A stretch of DNA of 64,000 bases from Myrica gale. Taxonomy: Eukaryota; Streptophyta; Magnoliopsida; Fagales; Myricaceae. The stretch covers positions 20,349,840-20,413,839 of the forward strand of contig OZ005602.1 in NCBI GenBank assembly GCA_963930655.1. Direction: 5' to 3'. The notes beneath the pieces are model-generated. The model was not told the DNA's origin. It saw only the letters and a program-made list of their open reading frames with translations, and did not search any database. The position numbers were made by a program, and so were the translations under genes. Positions 10,969 through 22,643 of the stretch are shown one piece after another (the first letter of the stretch is position 1; the number at the start of each line of letters is the position of its first letter).

Positions 10969-12090
10969 AACCTGCAAAAAAGAAAACTTCTTCCGCATAA
11001 AGAGACTGAGGAATAGTTAGGGTGAGAGCGAAGAAAACCCGAAAGAGTGAGCTCTCTTCCCCCCGACCTCTCTCGAACCTTCCTTCCCCAGCACTAGCAT
11101 CCCCTCCGTTGTCCCTGGTTTCCCGACGGCGGGAGGAGCTCCGGCTCCTCCCGTCGTCGGCCTCATCCTCCTTCCCCCTCTCTTCCTTCTCTTCCCCCTC
11201 CCTTCTTCTCCTCTGCCCCCCCGATTATTTTATTTTTCTTCTCTTCCCCATCTCCTTCTCTCTTTTTTGTTCAGTTCCTCCCTCCTTTCCCCCTCTCTTC
11301 TTTCCCCTTCCCCTTCCCCTTCCCTTTCCCTCCTTCTCCTCCGCTCCCCCCTCCTTCTTCCTCTTCTTCTCTTCCCCCTCTCCTTCCCCTTTTTGTTCGG
11401 AACTTTGACGGTAGATTCCGGGGCTTCTGTGCATCCTCGGTGGCCACAGCTTTGCTCATCGTCGTCTCCTCCTCCAGCCGAGCACAACGGCACCGGTCCG
11501 GCTCCCATTGGACGGCGCGTGAGGTCTCACGCGCCCGTCCCTGTGCTCCCTGTTCCGGGTGGTTGTCGGCGTTTTTGGCGGCCACACGCCTCATGGCTGG
11601 GTCCTGCTCTCCTAGGCGAGCTCAGCGCTCCTCGGTGCTGTTTTATGGTGGCGCGTGGTGCACATGCGCCGAGCTCTCTGGTGGCGCGTGGTGCACACGC
11701 CCCGGGCTTTCTCCTTGCCCAGGCAGTGTCTCGGCCTCTCCGTTTGTTTGTTTCTGGTAGTGTTGGTTCCGTCTATTTTTTGTGTTTGTTTGGTTTTGTT
11801 GTGTTGGTATGTTTTTTTGTTTTGGTGTTTTTTGTCCGGTTCCTGCGTGAGGTTTGTCTGATCCTTTGTGAATCTTGTCTGCCCTTGCATGGGCTCTCTG
11901 TACCGGGCTGTGGTGCTTTCTTTACTAGCATGTAAAGGTCCCGGTAGATATGTCTACCTCGTCGGGCCGCCGCTCCCACTGCTTTGCATGGAGCATATAG
12001 TAGTTTTATCTGATTCGTCCTTGGATCCGCCGGTGTTTATGGCCTGGTCTTTGTATTGGTTCTATTTGAGACTTGACCTAGAAAAAAAAA
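10969..12090 (+). mobile_element. LINE-derived insert with 18-bp TSD
   Basis: 1,122 bp bounded by near-identical 18-bp repeats (10951-10968 and 12091-12108; 17 of 18 match) and ending in nine A just before the right repeat. These are the marks of target-primed insertion. The interior is GC-rich: a stable hairpin at 11123-11160, a long CT-rich tract (about 11160-11400), a GC-rich body, and a T-rich 3' part. No endonuclease or reverse-transcriptase motif is present, so it is a non-autonomous or internally deleted LINE. The open frames on both strands (up to 222 codons) are compositional. It resembles the insert at 44414-45237. Confidence 0.75.
11123..11160 (+). other. 17-bp hairpin with UCCG tetraloop in LINE-derived insert
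   Basis: Positions 11123-11139 pair with 11144-11160 over 17 bp with a single G-U pair, enclosing the loop TCCG closed by C-G. C(UCCG)G belongs to the very stable UNCG tetraloop class. The same core GGAGC-TCCG-GCTCC occurs at 44493-44506 in the related insert, at a similar position before its CT-rich tract. It may be a structured 5' UTR element of the parent LINE. Confidence 0.7.
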
Positions 12091-12284
12091 CTCAAAAAGA
12101 GGGGATCTCACCACAGCCCCACGAAAGTGTGAATAAGAAATGCAGGCCGGGAGGTTCGATCCAAGGGTCTAAATCCCCACTCTTACTAAGGTGATTGCAT
12201 TACCAGTTAGCCTACTATTTCCGTGGTAGGATATGTATGTTTCTTCGTTAAAATTATTCATCTTTTGATCAGGAAAAAATCTAA

Positions 12285-12712
12285 AGATTAAATATATTAA
12301 TTTTCACCCCCAAAACTATGGATAACTGACCATTTGCATTTTATACTACCAAATTTAAGGGATTTTACTCTCAAACTATATCCATGTATATTTATTTTTA
12401 AAAAAGTGAACATAAATTTGGATGAAAAATGAATCATATGTGTTGTTTCCTATCCTTTTAATTTTTGTTTTTTCTTCACTTTTTGATGTTTCCTTCTAGT
12501 TCAAAGGTTAATTTTTAAATTTTTACTTTTAAAGAGGGTAATTACAACACATATAGTTCCAATTCTGAATTTGTTAAATTTAATAAAAATCATATTTAGA
12601 AAAATTCAAAATATCAAGGTAAGTTGATGATGAAATGTCTCGAAGTTAATAGTTTAGGGTGCAAAATGTTAATGATATCATAGTTTAGGCGTGAAAAGTT
12701 TATATTTACTCA
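12285..12712. mobile_element. Fold-back MITE
   Basis: The left end (TTTTCACCCCCAAAACTATGG) pairs with the right end (ATCATAGTTTAGGCGTGAAAAG), and inner segments also pair (ACTCTCAAACTAT with the region near 12650). Non-coding and AT-rich. It is of the general type found repeatedly between 36 and 49 kb. Confidence 0.55.
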
Positions 12713-13486
12713 GTGTAAAGTGATAGTACAGGTACTTGAAGTACTCAACTACTTATTATAGAAAATTTAACGCTACGTGTAAAGGAGTTAATTTGTCCGA
12801 GCTCGTTGAGATTAGTAGTAATTTTTAATGTAAGGATTTGGATCAGAGCAGCCTAATACGACATTTTGTTCCTATGCTTACCATATTGAACAGCTTCTTA
12901 ATTTTGAAAGGAGATGCTCCTGCCCTCTAGCCTATCCAATGTCGATGATAAGGAATCGTGCCTACCGTCTTATCTTTCCTTTAGAAGCTTAATTCGTTAT
13001 ACTTATACCCCACACATTACAAATATGCAATGGCTGCCAGAGTGCTTTGTCTAATCGCACAATCGAAATGGCAATATATATTCGTGATAAGCCTTGCGTC
13101 AGCTGGGTTTTGTGGTGGTGTTAATTTCACGAAGAGAAGTGGTGCCGAGGCACACGTAACCTCATGGGGACAGGGAATGCGAAAGGATTGATGGCATTTC
13201 TTTACTTTACCCCCCAGCCCCAACGTTGCTATCGTGATCGCACTCGCTAGTCAACACGCAACTTTGTTAAACCCCAACTTTAAGGTGCAGCTTTGTATGT
13301 TCATTAATTCCCATAACAAACAATATAAACTTTGATCTGGTTTTTTATTTGGTTTTGGAGGACGTGATACAGTGATGGTACAGATTTTAGGTTTGAATCA
13401 GATGCAAAGAGAGAGAAGAGTAACAGCAGGATTTGAGTAGCTCAGGAATGTGACACATCCCTGACTACAGTGGAAACAGTTTCTGT
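12713..13486. other. Spacer, nothing recognised
   Basis: About 770 bp between a MITE and the CACTA end. A 68-codon minus-strand frame at 13017-13223 has no domain. Confidence 0.5.
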
Positions 13487-13915
13487 CACTACAACAAATT
13501 TGCTATTTAGCGGCGAACTTATCCATGATGAAACTAATTTTGTCGCTAAAAATACATCTTCAGCGACGAAATTAAGAATTCGTCGCGAAAGAGTAATTTA
13601 TCTCGTTCAAACAAGTAAAATGTCGTTCGAACAAGTATTAGTGACGAAAATTGCTAAATCGTCCATAAATAAGTTTTTAGCGACGAAAATATTTTCTTCC
13701 CTAAAAGAATCTTATTCGAACAAGCAAAATTTGGTTCGAAGACATCGTTTTTAGTGGTTCGAACAATAATATCTCATTCAAACATGTATTAGTGACGAAA
13801 AATTTTAAATCGTCACTAAATAAATCTTTAGCGGCAAAAACAGTTTCGTCACCCAAATCATCTCGTTCGAACAATAAAAATATGATTCGAAAAAGTGGGG
13901 GGAAAATTCATTTAA
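13487..13915 (+). mobile_element. CACTA (En/Spm-like) terminus with subterminal repeats
   Basis: It begins CACTACAACAAATTTGCTA at 13487, a typical CACTA terminal sequence. About 400 bp of subterminal repeats follow: GCGACGAAA/TCGTCGC-type units in both orientations and TTCGAACAAG(T/C) units about every 40-60 bp. Such repeats are transposase-binding arrays in En/Spm elements. The opposite end (a TTGTAGTG terminus with similar repeats) was not found, so the element is truncated or its far end has decayed. The 94-codon frame over it is not a gene. Confidence 0.75.
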
Positions 13916-15207
13916 CCCTAAATACCCTTTTGACTCCCCGCCGCTCCACCCCTTGTTGAAAGATCTCTAAGTCTCCAGCCCCTCTAATCGCTGCCCTCTC
14001 CGTTAACGGCCCCTCCCTGCTTCATCGAAATCTCCAGTCCCTCTTCTTCGTTGAAGCTCTAGCCCCTCCTCTCTACATCGAAGCTCTAGATCTCCCTCAA
14101 GCTCCCTATCCCTCGAAATCTCTCAGCCTCTCTCGCTCCCTCTCCCTCGAGATCACACGTTGTCTCTCTCAATCACGCTGATTCTGTCTCTCTCTCTATG
14201 GCCTCTCATGAGCTTGCTGTTTTTGTCTCGTTTAGGTTTCGATTTACTAACATTTTTGTTTGATTTTGTTTTCTGTTAGGTTCCCATATTCTAGCCAAGA
14301 TTTAGAGATTTGAGTTGTTGTAGTACAATTAAGGGAAAGTATTTTTTTTCGTATTTGATTTTGTTTTGTAGTTTTTGTTTCATGTTTGATTTCATTTTAT
14401 ATTATTGTGTTTGGTGTAGATTGGTTTAGGGTTTAGAAAGATTAGAAATTTGGTAACTGTTATCTGGTCGGATTGTACATAATCTGTATGTTTGGTTTAC
14501 CTCAGGACGATGCTCTTTTTTGCATTTAGTTTTGCTTTTCTCTGATTGAAGTTCGACATTCAGGGAGTATTATTAATTCATGCCTTTAAAGGTAACCAAA
14601 CATCATTTTATGTTTGAAGTTCTAAAACCGAAGTAGTTCAATGAACTTGATTGGGATTTGTAGATTTTGGATATTTTGTTGAGATTTTTTTTTTTGCTGA
14701 TTTTGATAGATTTTTGCATGAGTTTTTGAAAGTTTTTTCCCTTTGTTAGACAAAGGGCTTTTGGTTTTCCTTTGCAATGATTTGGTTTTCGTTTGCAAAG
14801 TTTGTGTGTGAAAATTACAGGACAGTTATGACCCATATCACAATGATTATTTTTGTTTAAGGCGATGTGTCTTATCTGTCTCTGTGTGTTGGTATAATTG
14901 TTTTATGGAAACTGTTCTTGGAATCTTGGAGAATTTTAGACTTCCTATCGTATGAATATTACTTAGATATGCCAAATATTGCTTTCATTTGAAAGTGAGA
15001 TTTTAAACTCATATTAGATGCAGTCATGTTGTTGTCTATTGACCACAGGTTTGGTGAAGCTGACTTGCCTAAAACTCAATCTCCCTTCTCATGAGAACGA
15101 GATGAAAGGGGAGGTGCGAACAGAGGCGCGGAAGAGAAAAGAGCGAGAGGTTTCGAGAGTAAGCATTTGTGATGGATAGTGTTAGTTGAACTACTACTAT
15201 ATAATAC
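13916..15207. other. Possible CACTA interior, non-coding
   Basis: A CT-rich stretch (about 13935-14180, with CTCTCTC and CCCTC runs) is followed by T-rich sequence and, near 15100-15170, a purine-rich patch. The change of composition after the subterminal repeats resembles the start of a CACTA interior or a captured 5' UTR. No transposase motif or long frame was seen. Confidence 0.35.
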
Positions 15208-15401
15208 TTCGGGTGGGTTTGTTTTGTAAAATTTTAGTGTTGTTAAAATTTTAGGTATTGAGTTTAGTGAAGAGAGAGATAATTTTTTATATTTTTTGTA
15301 GTGAAAAGTAATGATTTGATTGGAGAGAGAGATTATATTGTAATATTTTATTTTATTAAAATTTTAGAGGGTGTAAAATTTACAACACAAACGTAGCCTT
15401 C
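15208..15401 (-). mobile_element. MITE, family B copy (inverted)
   Basis: About 195 bp of AT-rich sequence with short inverted ends (GGGTTTGTTTTGTAAAATTTTA against TAAAATTTACAACACAAACG). Shared internal motifs (GTATTGAGTTTAGTGAAGAGAG) are the reverse complement of those at 19589-19793 and 26241-26425 (CTCTCTTCAC, CACTAAACCCAATACC). Three copies in one window define a small dispersed family. Confidence 0.6.
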
Positions 15402-18400
15402 GTCTACATTGGTTTTGTACACGAATTTGTCTATTACATGGAGTATTTAGCAAATTACAAACCACTTCAAAAATTAACCATTTTTATAGAGTTAAATAAT
15501 TCCATAAATTTTAGTCTCTGGAAAATTTACTGCCAAACTATCTACAAAGTGATGATTGAGTACCAATTATATTTCAACATTATGGATTAAGATATTCTGT
15601 GTTCAGATTGCACGATACAATTGAAAAGAGATAGATACAGTAACTGGACCCTTGCTTCGTGCAATCCAGACAGAAAATTGCAAAAAAATCCCTAACCGAA
15701 CATTATTTCTTGAATAAAAAGGAAAATACAAGCAAATATAAAACACTTGCTGGGTGATATTACGAAATCACGTGTGGAAAAATGTTTTTTAATCATTTTA
15801 TTTCGAATCCTCCTCCCGATCCGATGTCTTGTTCTTAATAATTTTTTTGATCATTTGTTTATATATTTTCCGGCTAGCATATGCAAAGGATAATTCCTAT
15901 TAAGGACAAAAGATCTAGTAACAAATTAAAATATTAAAAAAATGGAGGGGGTGAGGGGACAAGTTATCCTCTCTCTCTCTCTCTCTCCGTAGGGGCACGG
16001 GTTATGTAAACTTCATATTCTCATGGATCCCAGGTCAAATACTGGACAACTGGAGCTGCCAATATATTTGGGCCCTATCACAACTGAGTGCAGTCCAACA
16101 TGTAGAAGAAAACTGGGCTTCCGTTTGGGCCCTGTGCCCGTCCCAGTAACCTATCGAGGCATTTGTTTTTTTAAGTCGACGAGGCCTTTCCTTCTTTTTT
16201 TTTTTTTTTGTGGTAAGTTAGTTGGCCTTTCGTTTTCGTTAAAAATGGGAACCGCCAAAAATGGTAAGAGCAACAACAATAATAATAGCAGTAGTGCTAA
16301 AAATGACCAAAATAATTTGTCTGTGTTTGTTCCCGCATAACAATGTGTTTAGTAGGGTCGAAAAACAACTCATTTGGATGGGATAGATTTACGAAACTCA
16401 GAAACTCGGTAAAGGCCAGATAAGAGAGAGAGCTCGGGCTCATTTATGAGTATACATGATTTCTCTCGAACTAAGAGGCTGGCCACGTAGAAAGGCCGAC
16501 AACTCTCTTAATAGAGATCACTGTCAAATATGAAAAGCAAGCCTATTGGAGGTTAATCTTCCGGTTCCTGACATAACGGATACTATAAATAATAAAATCT
16601 CGTCATAAAATAAGTGAATATGAATCGCCTTACTACAAACAAATAAGAAAAGTAAACAAAAAGAGTGAGTCCTGCAGCTCTAACAGAAATCAAAAGGCAC
16701 GAGAAAAAAAAAGAAACCGACATAAAAAAAAAGTAACATGGGCCAAGGCCCAAGAAATCTCGGCCTAAAACATCAAGAAAAAGTTAAATAGAGAAAAAAA
16801 AAACAAAAAATGTACGCAATTCTCTCTCTAAAACTCTCATTGAAAACAAGAAACTAAAAAAGAAAAGATGATGTAGACTGATAATGGCATGGGAGGAATT
16901 CTCCTATGAATAAGACTATGAGTTCTAGTGTATTATGTTGCTTGCATGAATGATGTAGACAGTTTGGTTTTTTCGACCCATTTCAAGTACTGGATTTTGA
17001 GTCTAACTCCTTCGGACTTTTTGACCCGGTGGATTCTTATGATAGACCGGTAAAAAATGATTTCATCAAATCTTAACCAACTGATAAAATATAGAAATTT
17101 GGGCTTTGTTTCTTTAATGGTCTTGAAAAAGTTTTTTTTTTAAAAAAAAACATGATTTTTTTTTATATATAAAAAAACATTTCAATCTTGAATAAAACTT
17201 TATATCTAATCATTAACCTTTTTTGTAGAAAAACACAAAAATAAAAAATAATTTATGAAAACATATGCAAAAAATTCACAAAATTTTTATTTTCAAACAT
17301 ATTTATTTATTTTCATATTCTCAAAGAGAGTAAATATCGAAAACTTTCTCTTTTCTGAAATCTTTTTTGTGAACTCTAGCATTCCCACAAACACTGGAAA
17401 AAATATATATCTCAACAAAAGTTCTAAATTATAATATCAAAAATGTTTAAATAACACAAACTAGTCTTCGATTCTTGTTTTGGGATGAATAATCGGATTT
17501 TCGGTCCGGTCCTATTAAATGCGGTCCGGACTGGTTTCAATTTTTAAAAAAAATTAAATTTTTTATGTTAATTTCAAAGGGGAAAGAAAATATAAAAATG
17601 TAGAATTTTAATTTAGATTAAAATAAAAAAATTAAACCGGACCGTATTTTAAAAATAAGACCAAATTAAACTACTAATCTGATTCGATTTTCCGATCTGT
17701 CCGGTTGTGTGCAGCCATATTCATCTCACAGTCTGATCTTATCTTCAGTCTGTATAGAACACGCCAGTCTTTTTTTTTTTCTCTCTCTTTAATAGAAAAC
17801 GCCAATCAACAAAAGTCGAGTATCTTCCTTTTCGGCTCCAGTCTCGGTCGCACAAAATATCTCGGTGGGGCCTTCAAAGACTCGATTTGGCCCGCTGCCT
17901 TGTGGACTTATCGGTCAATCCATGTGCGCACCGACATGCGTGTGCGTCTCTAAGGGCATGGAACATGTTTGAACTTTTGCATATTTTTGCCGAAAACATA
18001 GACCCAACCGACCATTTCTCAATTGGGCTTTTTCTTAGTAAAGTAAATAAAAATTAAAAATAATCGGAGCTAAAACTTTTTGCCAGACTTTTCGGTTTCA
18101 ATTTTGAAAATGTAGTAAATCTCATACCATTTCTCACCGTAATTTTTGCACGCCTTTACTTTACATTTTAATTAAATGTTATAGGAATTTGGAGTCACAA
18201 ATTAAAGAGTCCAGCTCATCCTTAATTATTCATATTTTTAATTAAACTCAAATACGACTGCAACGACTACGGTCTTCGACCGTTGCTTGTTTTTGCAACT
18301 TGTTCTTTTGCCATTATCTTGCAAAATCAGGTCACTATACTTGTGGAGTATGCTCCTCATATTATTGGTCAAGATTCAAATTTTCCAATTTTATTAATAT

Positions 18401-19588
18401 TTGACTAAAAGACACTCACGTCATTCATTCTATTGATGAATCAAGTGGATCCAAACCTATATAATTAAATCACACAAATTAAAATCTACCTTAATTACTG
18501 AAGCAGGTTGGAAAGGAGTACCTTCCCCCTTTTTTTAAAAAAAAAATCCTCTCCAATTTTGGACCAATTTTTCTAGGGGATAAATGCAAAATCAGTCCAT
18601 GTGCTATACGCAAAAATCGATTTAGTTCCTGTGATATGAAAAACATCGATTTAGTATTCTTGTTTCTATTTTCGTTTGTTATTAGTCCTCTATCAATAAC
18701 TGATTTTATTACTTTCTAAAATCACAAAAATTAATAGCATACAATTACGCTGTTTTCTAGCCAGAACTTTACGGAACATCAATTCTACCCGATACGGATG
18801 GGTGGGTCCTTTCGACCTCCCTTACGCTCAAGGCATTCACTGATCTCTCATTAACAGATACGGACGACCGACAAATCAAGTTGAGAAAATAACAACCACC
18901 CCACCTAAAAGATTTTAGCTCTCTCTTACATATCTGGGCCGTCTACTCGCCTGATCGTGACTAATGATGTTGTCCATACTGTCATGGCTCCGATGCTGAC
19001 CTACTTTGATGGATGGAGTTTTAAAAAGCGAGTTCTTCCAAATAATAGTGGACACGTGGGCTGAAGTTTGAATTTCACTGCGGTACGAGAAACCTGCAAA
19101 CGCAATTGACTCCTCGTAGTTAAGTTGTTAGAGGATGGGACGGGTTGCCGTGTTTTTTTTTTTCGAATTTTTTATATTTTGAGAATAGTTAGGTGATGTT
19201 AATTTTATTAGTACGCGAGTTGTAGTTATTTGTATGTAGTGTTGAAAATGACGTTTAATTGTATAATTTTTTGTATTGTGAAAATATATTTTTTTAACCG
19301 AACAGTCTCTTAGAGAATAGTCAACTCATTCTCAAGAATTTGAACTGTGGTTCCTAACTGCTCTAAATGGAGGGATTATTTAATAAAGAAATATTAAAAT
19401 TAGGTGAAAAAGTATAGAAAGAAAAAAATTGTTATAATTTTTTATGTAAAAAGTTAATGTAGATTTCTGTTAAATGTATTGGTGTTTGTCTTTGAATTTT
19501 TAAGATGTTCGGTGATAGTTTTGTGAATGAATTTGAATCCTAAAAATAACTTGAAAACCAACGTTACCTCGATTTTTTAAACACTACT
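15402..19588. other. AT-rich spacer, no gene seen
   Basis: Contains a (CT)n tract at about 15969-15988, a homopolymer-rich region around 17130-17460 and a CCGGTCCGG-rich patch at 17490-17705 that looks like a degraded hAT-type repeat. Frames at 16023-16340 and 17705-17953 are low-complexity and have no domain. Nothing here supports a gene. Confidence 0.5.
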
Positions 19589-19793
19589 GGGGCTGCGTTT
19601 GCTAACACAATATTACCCAAAATATTCTCTCTCTCCTAATAAAATACTACAATATAATATCTCTCTCCCATAAAAAAATATAAAAAAATTACAAAAAAAT
19701 ATAAAAAATGACCTCTCTCTTCACTTTTTCACTAAACCCAATACCAACACAAAACCCAATACCAAAAATATTTCAACACAAACACAACCTGGG
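19589..19793 (+). mobile_element. MITE, family B copy
   Basis: About 205 bp running from GGCTGCGTTTGCTAACACAA to TTTCAACACAAACACAACC, so the ends are imperfect inverted repeats. The inner motifs CTCTCTTCACTTTTTCACTA and AACCCAATACC are shared with the copies at 15208-15401 and 26241-26425. No coding capacity. Confidence 0.65.
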
Positions 19794-20284
19794 ACGAAGA
19801 AGATACATGCGGTGTAAGTTTCTTAGTACAATTTTTTTTTTCTAATCTATTCTGCTTTTGGGTTACCATTTAAGACGTCTGCAAAATACATCAAATTTCA
19901 TAGATAATAGAACAATCTACACACTCAATAATTAAGACTCCAATCTTCCAATTGATCAGTTGTGATGCATTGGTCGAATCAAGAGTACAATAACAAACTA
20001 CGGGAGTTAGCACATGTCTATCCCCCTCACAACTCTCATTTAGGTAAGCTTCCATATGATTTTCTAAACTATACACTTTATCCACATAGTCTCAAGTTCA
20101 CCATAACCAAATATATGTTCGGTTTCATTAGTATCATTGACTTCCTTCCCTTGGTGTCTTCCAAAAGGGTCTAGGCTAAATCATTGTTTTTTTTTCACCA
20201 AATCCGTGTTCACTATATGCTAATAAAATATAGGATATAGTCTTCTCTTTCAAATCTTCTAGTACCTTTTAACTTCACTTTATA

Positions 20285-20480
20285 TTTTATTTGAGGGTGA
20301 AAATTTTGGATATTAGAATTAGGAAAATATTATAAAGTAAAGATATGTTATGGGAGTTGATGAAAAAGTGAAGAGAGAGAAGATTTTTAATAAATATTAT
20401 AATAATAAAAAATTATGTGATGAATTTTTTATTATTAAATTTAAAATTTTGGGCCAAATTATTGTGTCCCAAACGTACCC
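20285..20480. mobile_element. MITE, family C copy
   Basis: An AT-rich element of about 195 bp with GTGAAAATTTTGG near the left and AAATTTTGGGCCAAATTATTG at the right. The core (GAAGATTTTTAATAAATATTATAATAA, given here as two overlapping motifs GAAGATTTTTAATAAA and AATATTATAATAA) recurs at 48929-49090 and 57925-58055. It lies in the upstream region of the SOSEKI gene. Confidence 0.6.
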
Positions 20481-20751
20481 TTTGAAACAGAAGCAATGGA
20501 CGACTGAGGTCAAATACCAACGACGGCGTTTTGACCACGGGTGTCTCTTTTTGCCCATAAAATAGTGATAATAACTATAATTACGCGCGCTTATCTGCAA
20601 CTACTGAAACATTAAAAAAAGAAAAGGACTGCAACTACTGAAACTCAAACAGCCCTCTCTTGTTTGTTAGCTGTTGTCTGCCGCATCCCCATTTTGAATC
20701 TCTCTCCCTCTTCACCCCCGCGTTCATACCATTGATCCCTCTCTCTTCCTC

Positions 20752-20759
20752 TATATAAA
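20752..20759 (+). promoter_or_regulatory. Probable TATA box of the SOSEKI gene
   Basis: TATATAAA lies about 190 bp upstream of the ATG at 20950 and is followed by a CT-rich leader. Inferred from sequence and distance. Confidence 0.6.
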
Positions 20760-20949
20760 ACTCCAGAACACTCTTCTTTGCTCCCCCCCCCCTCAATCTT
20801 CTCGCCGCGGTACGTCCCTCGCACTTTCCTACCTTTCTTTCTCAGCAATCAATCAGTTCTTCCGACGTCTTGTTCAACTCTCAAATCTGTTTTGGTTTTG
20901 TTCATGCAGTGAGAGAGATAGACAGACAGACAGACTTAAGGAAAAAGAA

Positions 20950-22643
20950 ATGGAGGTGCCTGCCAGCGGAAGAGCGACAGAACTGCGAATTCCAAAGAAG
21001 TGGAGGGACAGAGAGAGCAGCCCAGATAGAACCAAGGTGTGGACTGAACCTAAGGTCAAGACCGAAAAAAGATCGGTCCCCGTCGTCTACTACCTGTCCA
21101 GGAATGGTCTGCTCGAGCACCCTCACTTCATGGAGGTCTCTCTTTCCAATCCCGAAGGTCTCTATCTAAGAGGTAAAGAAACGACTGTGAAAATCTTGTA
21201 GAGTATGTGATATATATTCCCATACATGAGTTTAGCTTCTTATTGGAGCCTTTAGCTTTCTTGTGAAGCGGACATTTAAAAGGAAAAAATAGAAAGAGAA
21301 CGAAAGTCCATTGCTTTTATGGCTTTCTCTCTAGCTCTTTTAGCTAGTCTAAATTGCACCATCTGTTTGGCTGCTTGAAAATCATGAAGAAAAATGAAGG
21401 AGAATGCAAAATTGAACCTCGTAGTGAGGATGAGAAACAGCGAAGCTCGCATTATTGGTTTCTCTAACTCAAAACATGAATCTCCAGCATATTGAACTCC
21501 AATTTTCTTTATAGATTCTTAAATATTGTCAACAGCCAAACAGATTAGTGTTGCACAGAAAATAGTGAGCCACAGGTGCAATTTCCTCATTCTCTGACAT
21601 TGCTATCGTTCCTCAGATGTAATCAACCGCTTGAACCTCCTCCGAGGCAAAGGCATGACCAGCATGTACTCCTGGTCATCCAAAAGGTACACTAATCGCT
21701 CCCCTAGCTGTACGATATTTTTACTAGTTCCACGCTATAAGTTGATTCATTTTGTGGTTTTAGGAGCTACAAAAATGGCTTCGTCTGGCACGACCTCGCA
21801 GAGAACGATTTCATATACCCAGCGCACGGCCAAGAATACGTTCTCAAAGGTTCGGAGCTACTCGACTCCTGCCTGAACCGCAAGCTGCACGAAACAGCGT
21901 CGTCAAGGTCCCTGAGGCCACCAGAGATGAACAAGCCCGACGAGGATTCAGACTTCCCGGTGATCAGCAGGCGAAGGAACCAATCGTGGAGCTCGATCGA
22001 TCTGAATGAGTACAAAGTCTACAAGTCCGAGTCTTCCGGCGACTCTGCCGAGAAAGCAGCTGCGGACGCGTCAACTCAGACAGACGAGAAGCGACGAAGA
22101 CGCAGGCCAGTCAGAGAGATAGAAGAAGAAGAAGGCGGGCACCAAGGGACAGGTCAAAGGGAAGCGTGCGCGAGTCAAAGTACGGAACTGAGCATGGACG
22201 AAATATCTCCCCCGCCGTTTGATTCGAGCCCCGAAACCCTAGAATCTCTACTGAAGGCCGACGGACGGCTGGTGCTTTGCTCAACTGGCGCTAACGAGGA
22301 CAACTCGAATCCCACGGCCGAGATTTCTCCAAGTGGGAGGATGAAGGCGTCGTCCGTTCTGATGCAGTTGATCACGTGCGGTTCGATCTCGTTCAGGCAT
22401 TGTGGGCCCACGCCAGCTAAGGACAACGGTTTCTCGTTGATTGGGCACTATAAGACAAGGCTGCCACGCTCCGCGGGGACTTCGACGGGAAGTCCAAGTT
22501 TTCCGGGGCTGAAATTGGAAGACAAGGAGTATTTTAGCGGGAGCCTAATTGAGACCAAAAAGAAAGAGGGGGTTCCAAATTTGAAGAGGTCTTCTTCGTA
22601 TAACGCTGATGGGTATGTTGACTTTGATTCCTCCCTCCTCTGA
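20950..22643 (+). CDS. SOK: SOSEKI (DUF966) cell-polarity protein
   Basis: Three exons: 20950-21172, 21617-21686 and 21764-22643. They total 1,173 nt (390 aa) with GT-AG junctions and matching phases (G|AT, AG|G). The N-terminal conserved region, about residues 44-135, reads VVYYLSRNGLLEHPHFMEV, then INRLNLLRGKGM, MYSWSSKRSYKNGFVWHDL and ENDFIYPAHGQEYVLKGSEL. This is the DIX-like oligomerisation domain of SOSEKI proteins. The rest is charged and low-complexity (RRRRRPVREIEEEEGG) with the conserved patch QLITCGSISFRHCG near residue 310. SOSEKI proteins polymerise and sit at cell edges or corners as polarity landmarks; in Arabidopsis they recruit ANGUSTIFOLIA. Position next to a MYB59-type gene points to the SOK4/SOK5 branch. 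The exons are GC-richer than the flanks. It looks intact. Confidence 0.95.

Noticed and set aside
11022..11935. Long open frames on both strands (up to 222 codons)
   Set aside because: They lie in the CT-rich and GC-rich body of a LINE-derived insert. Translations are low-complexity, overlap on both strands and contain no domain.
12145..12180. GGTTCGATCC, a B-box-like motif suggesting a tRNA or SINE
   Set aside because: No A-box at the right distance and no acceptor stem. It is more likely part of the surrounding tandem repeat.
14305..14330. GTTGTTGTAGTA as the 3' end of the CACTA element
   Set aside because: The final base does not match, no subterminal repeats precede it and no matching 3-bp duplication is present.
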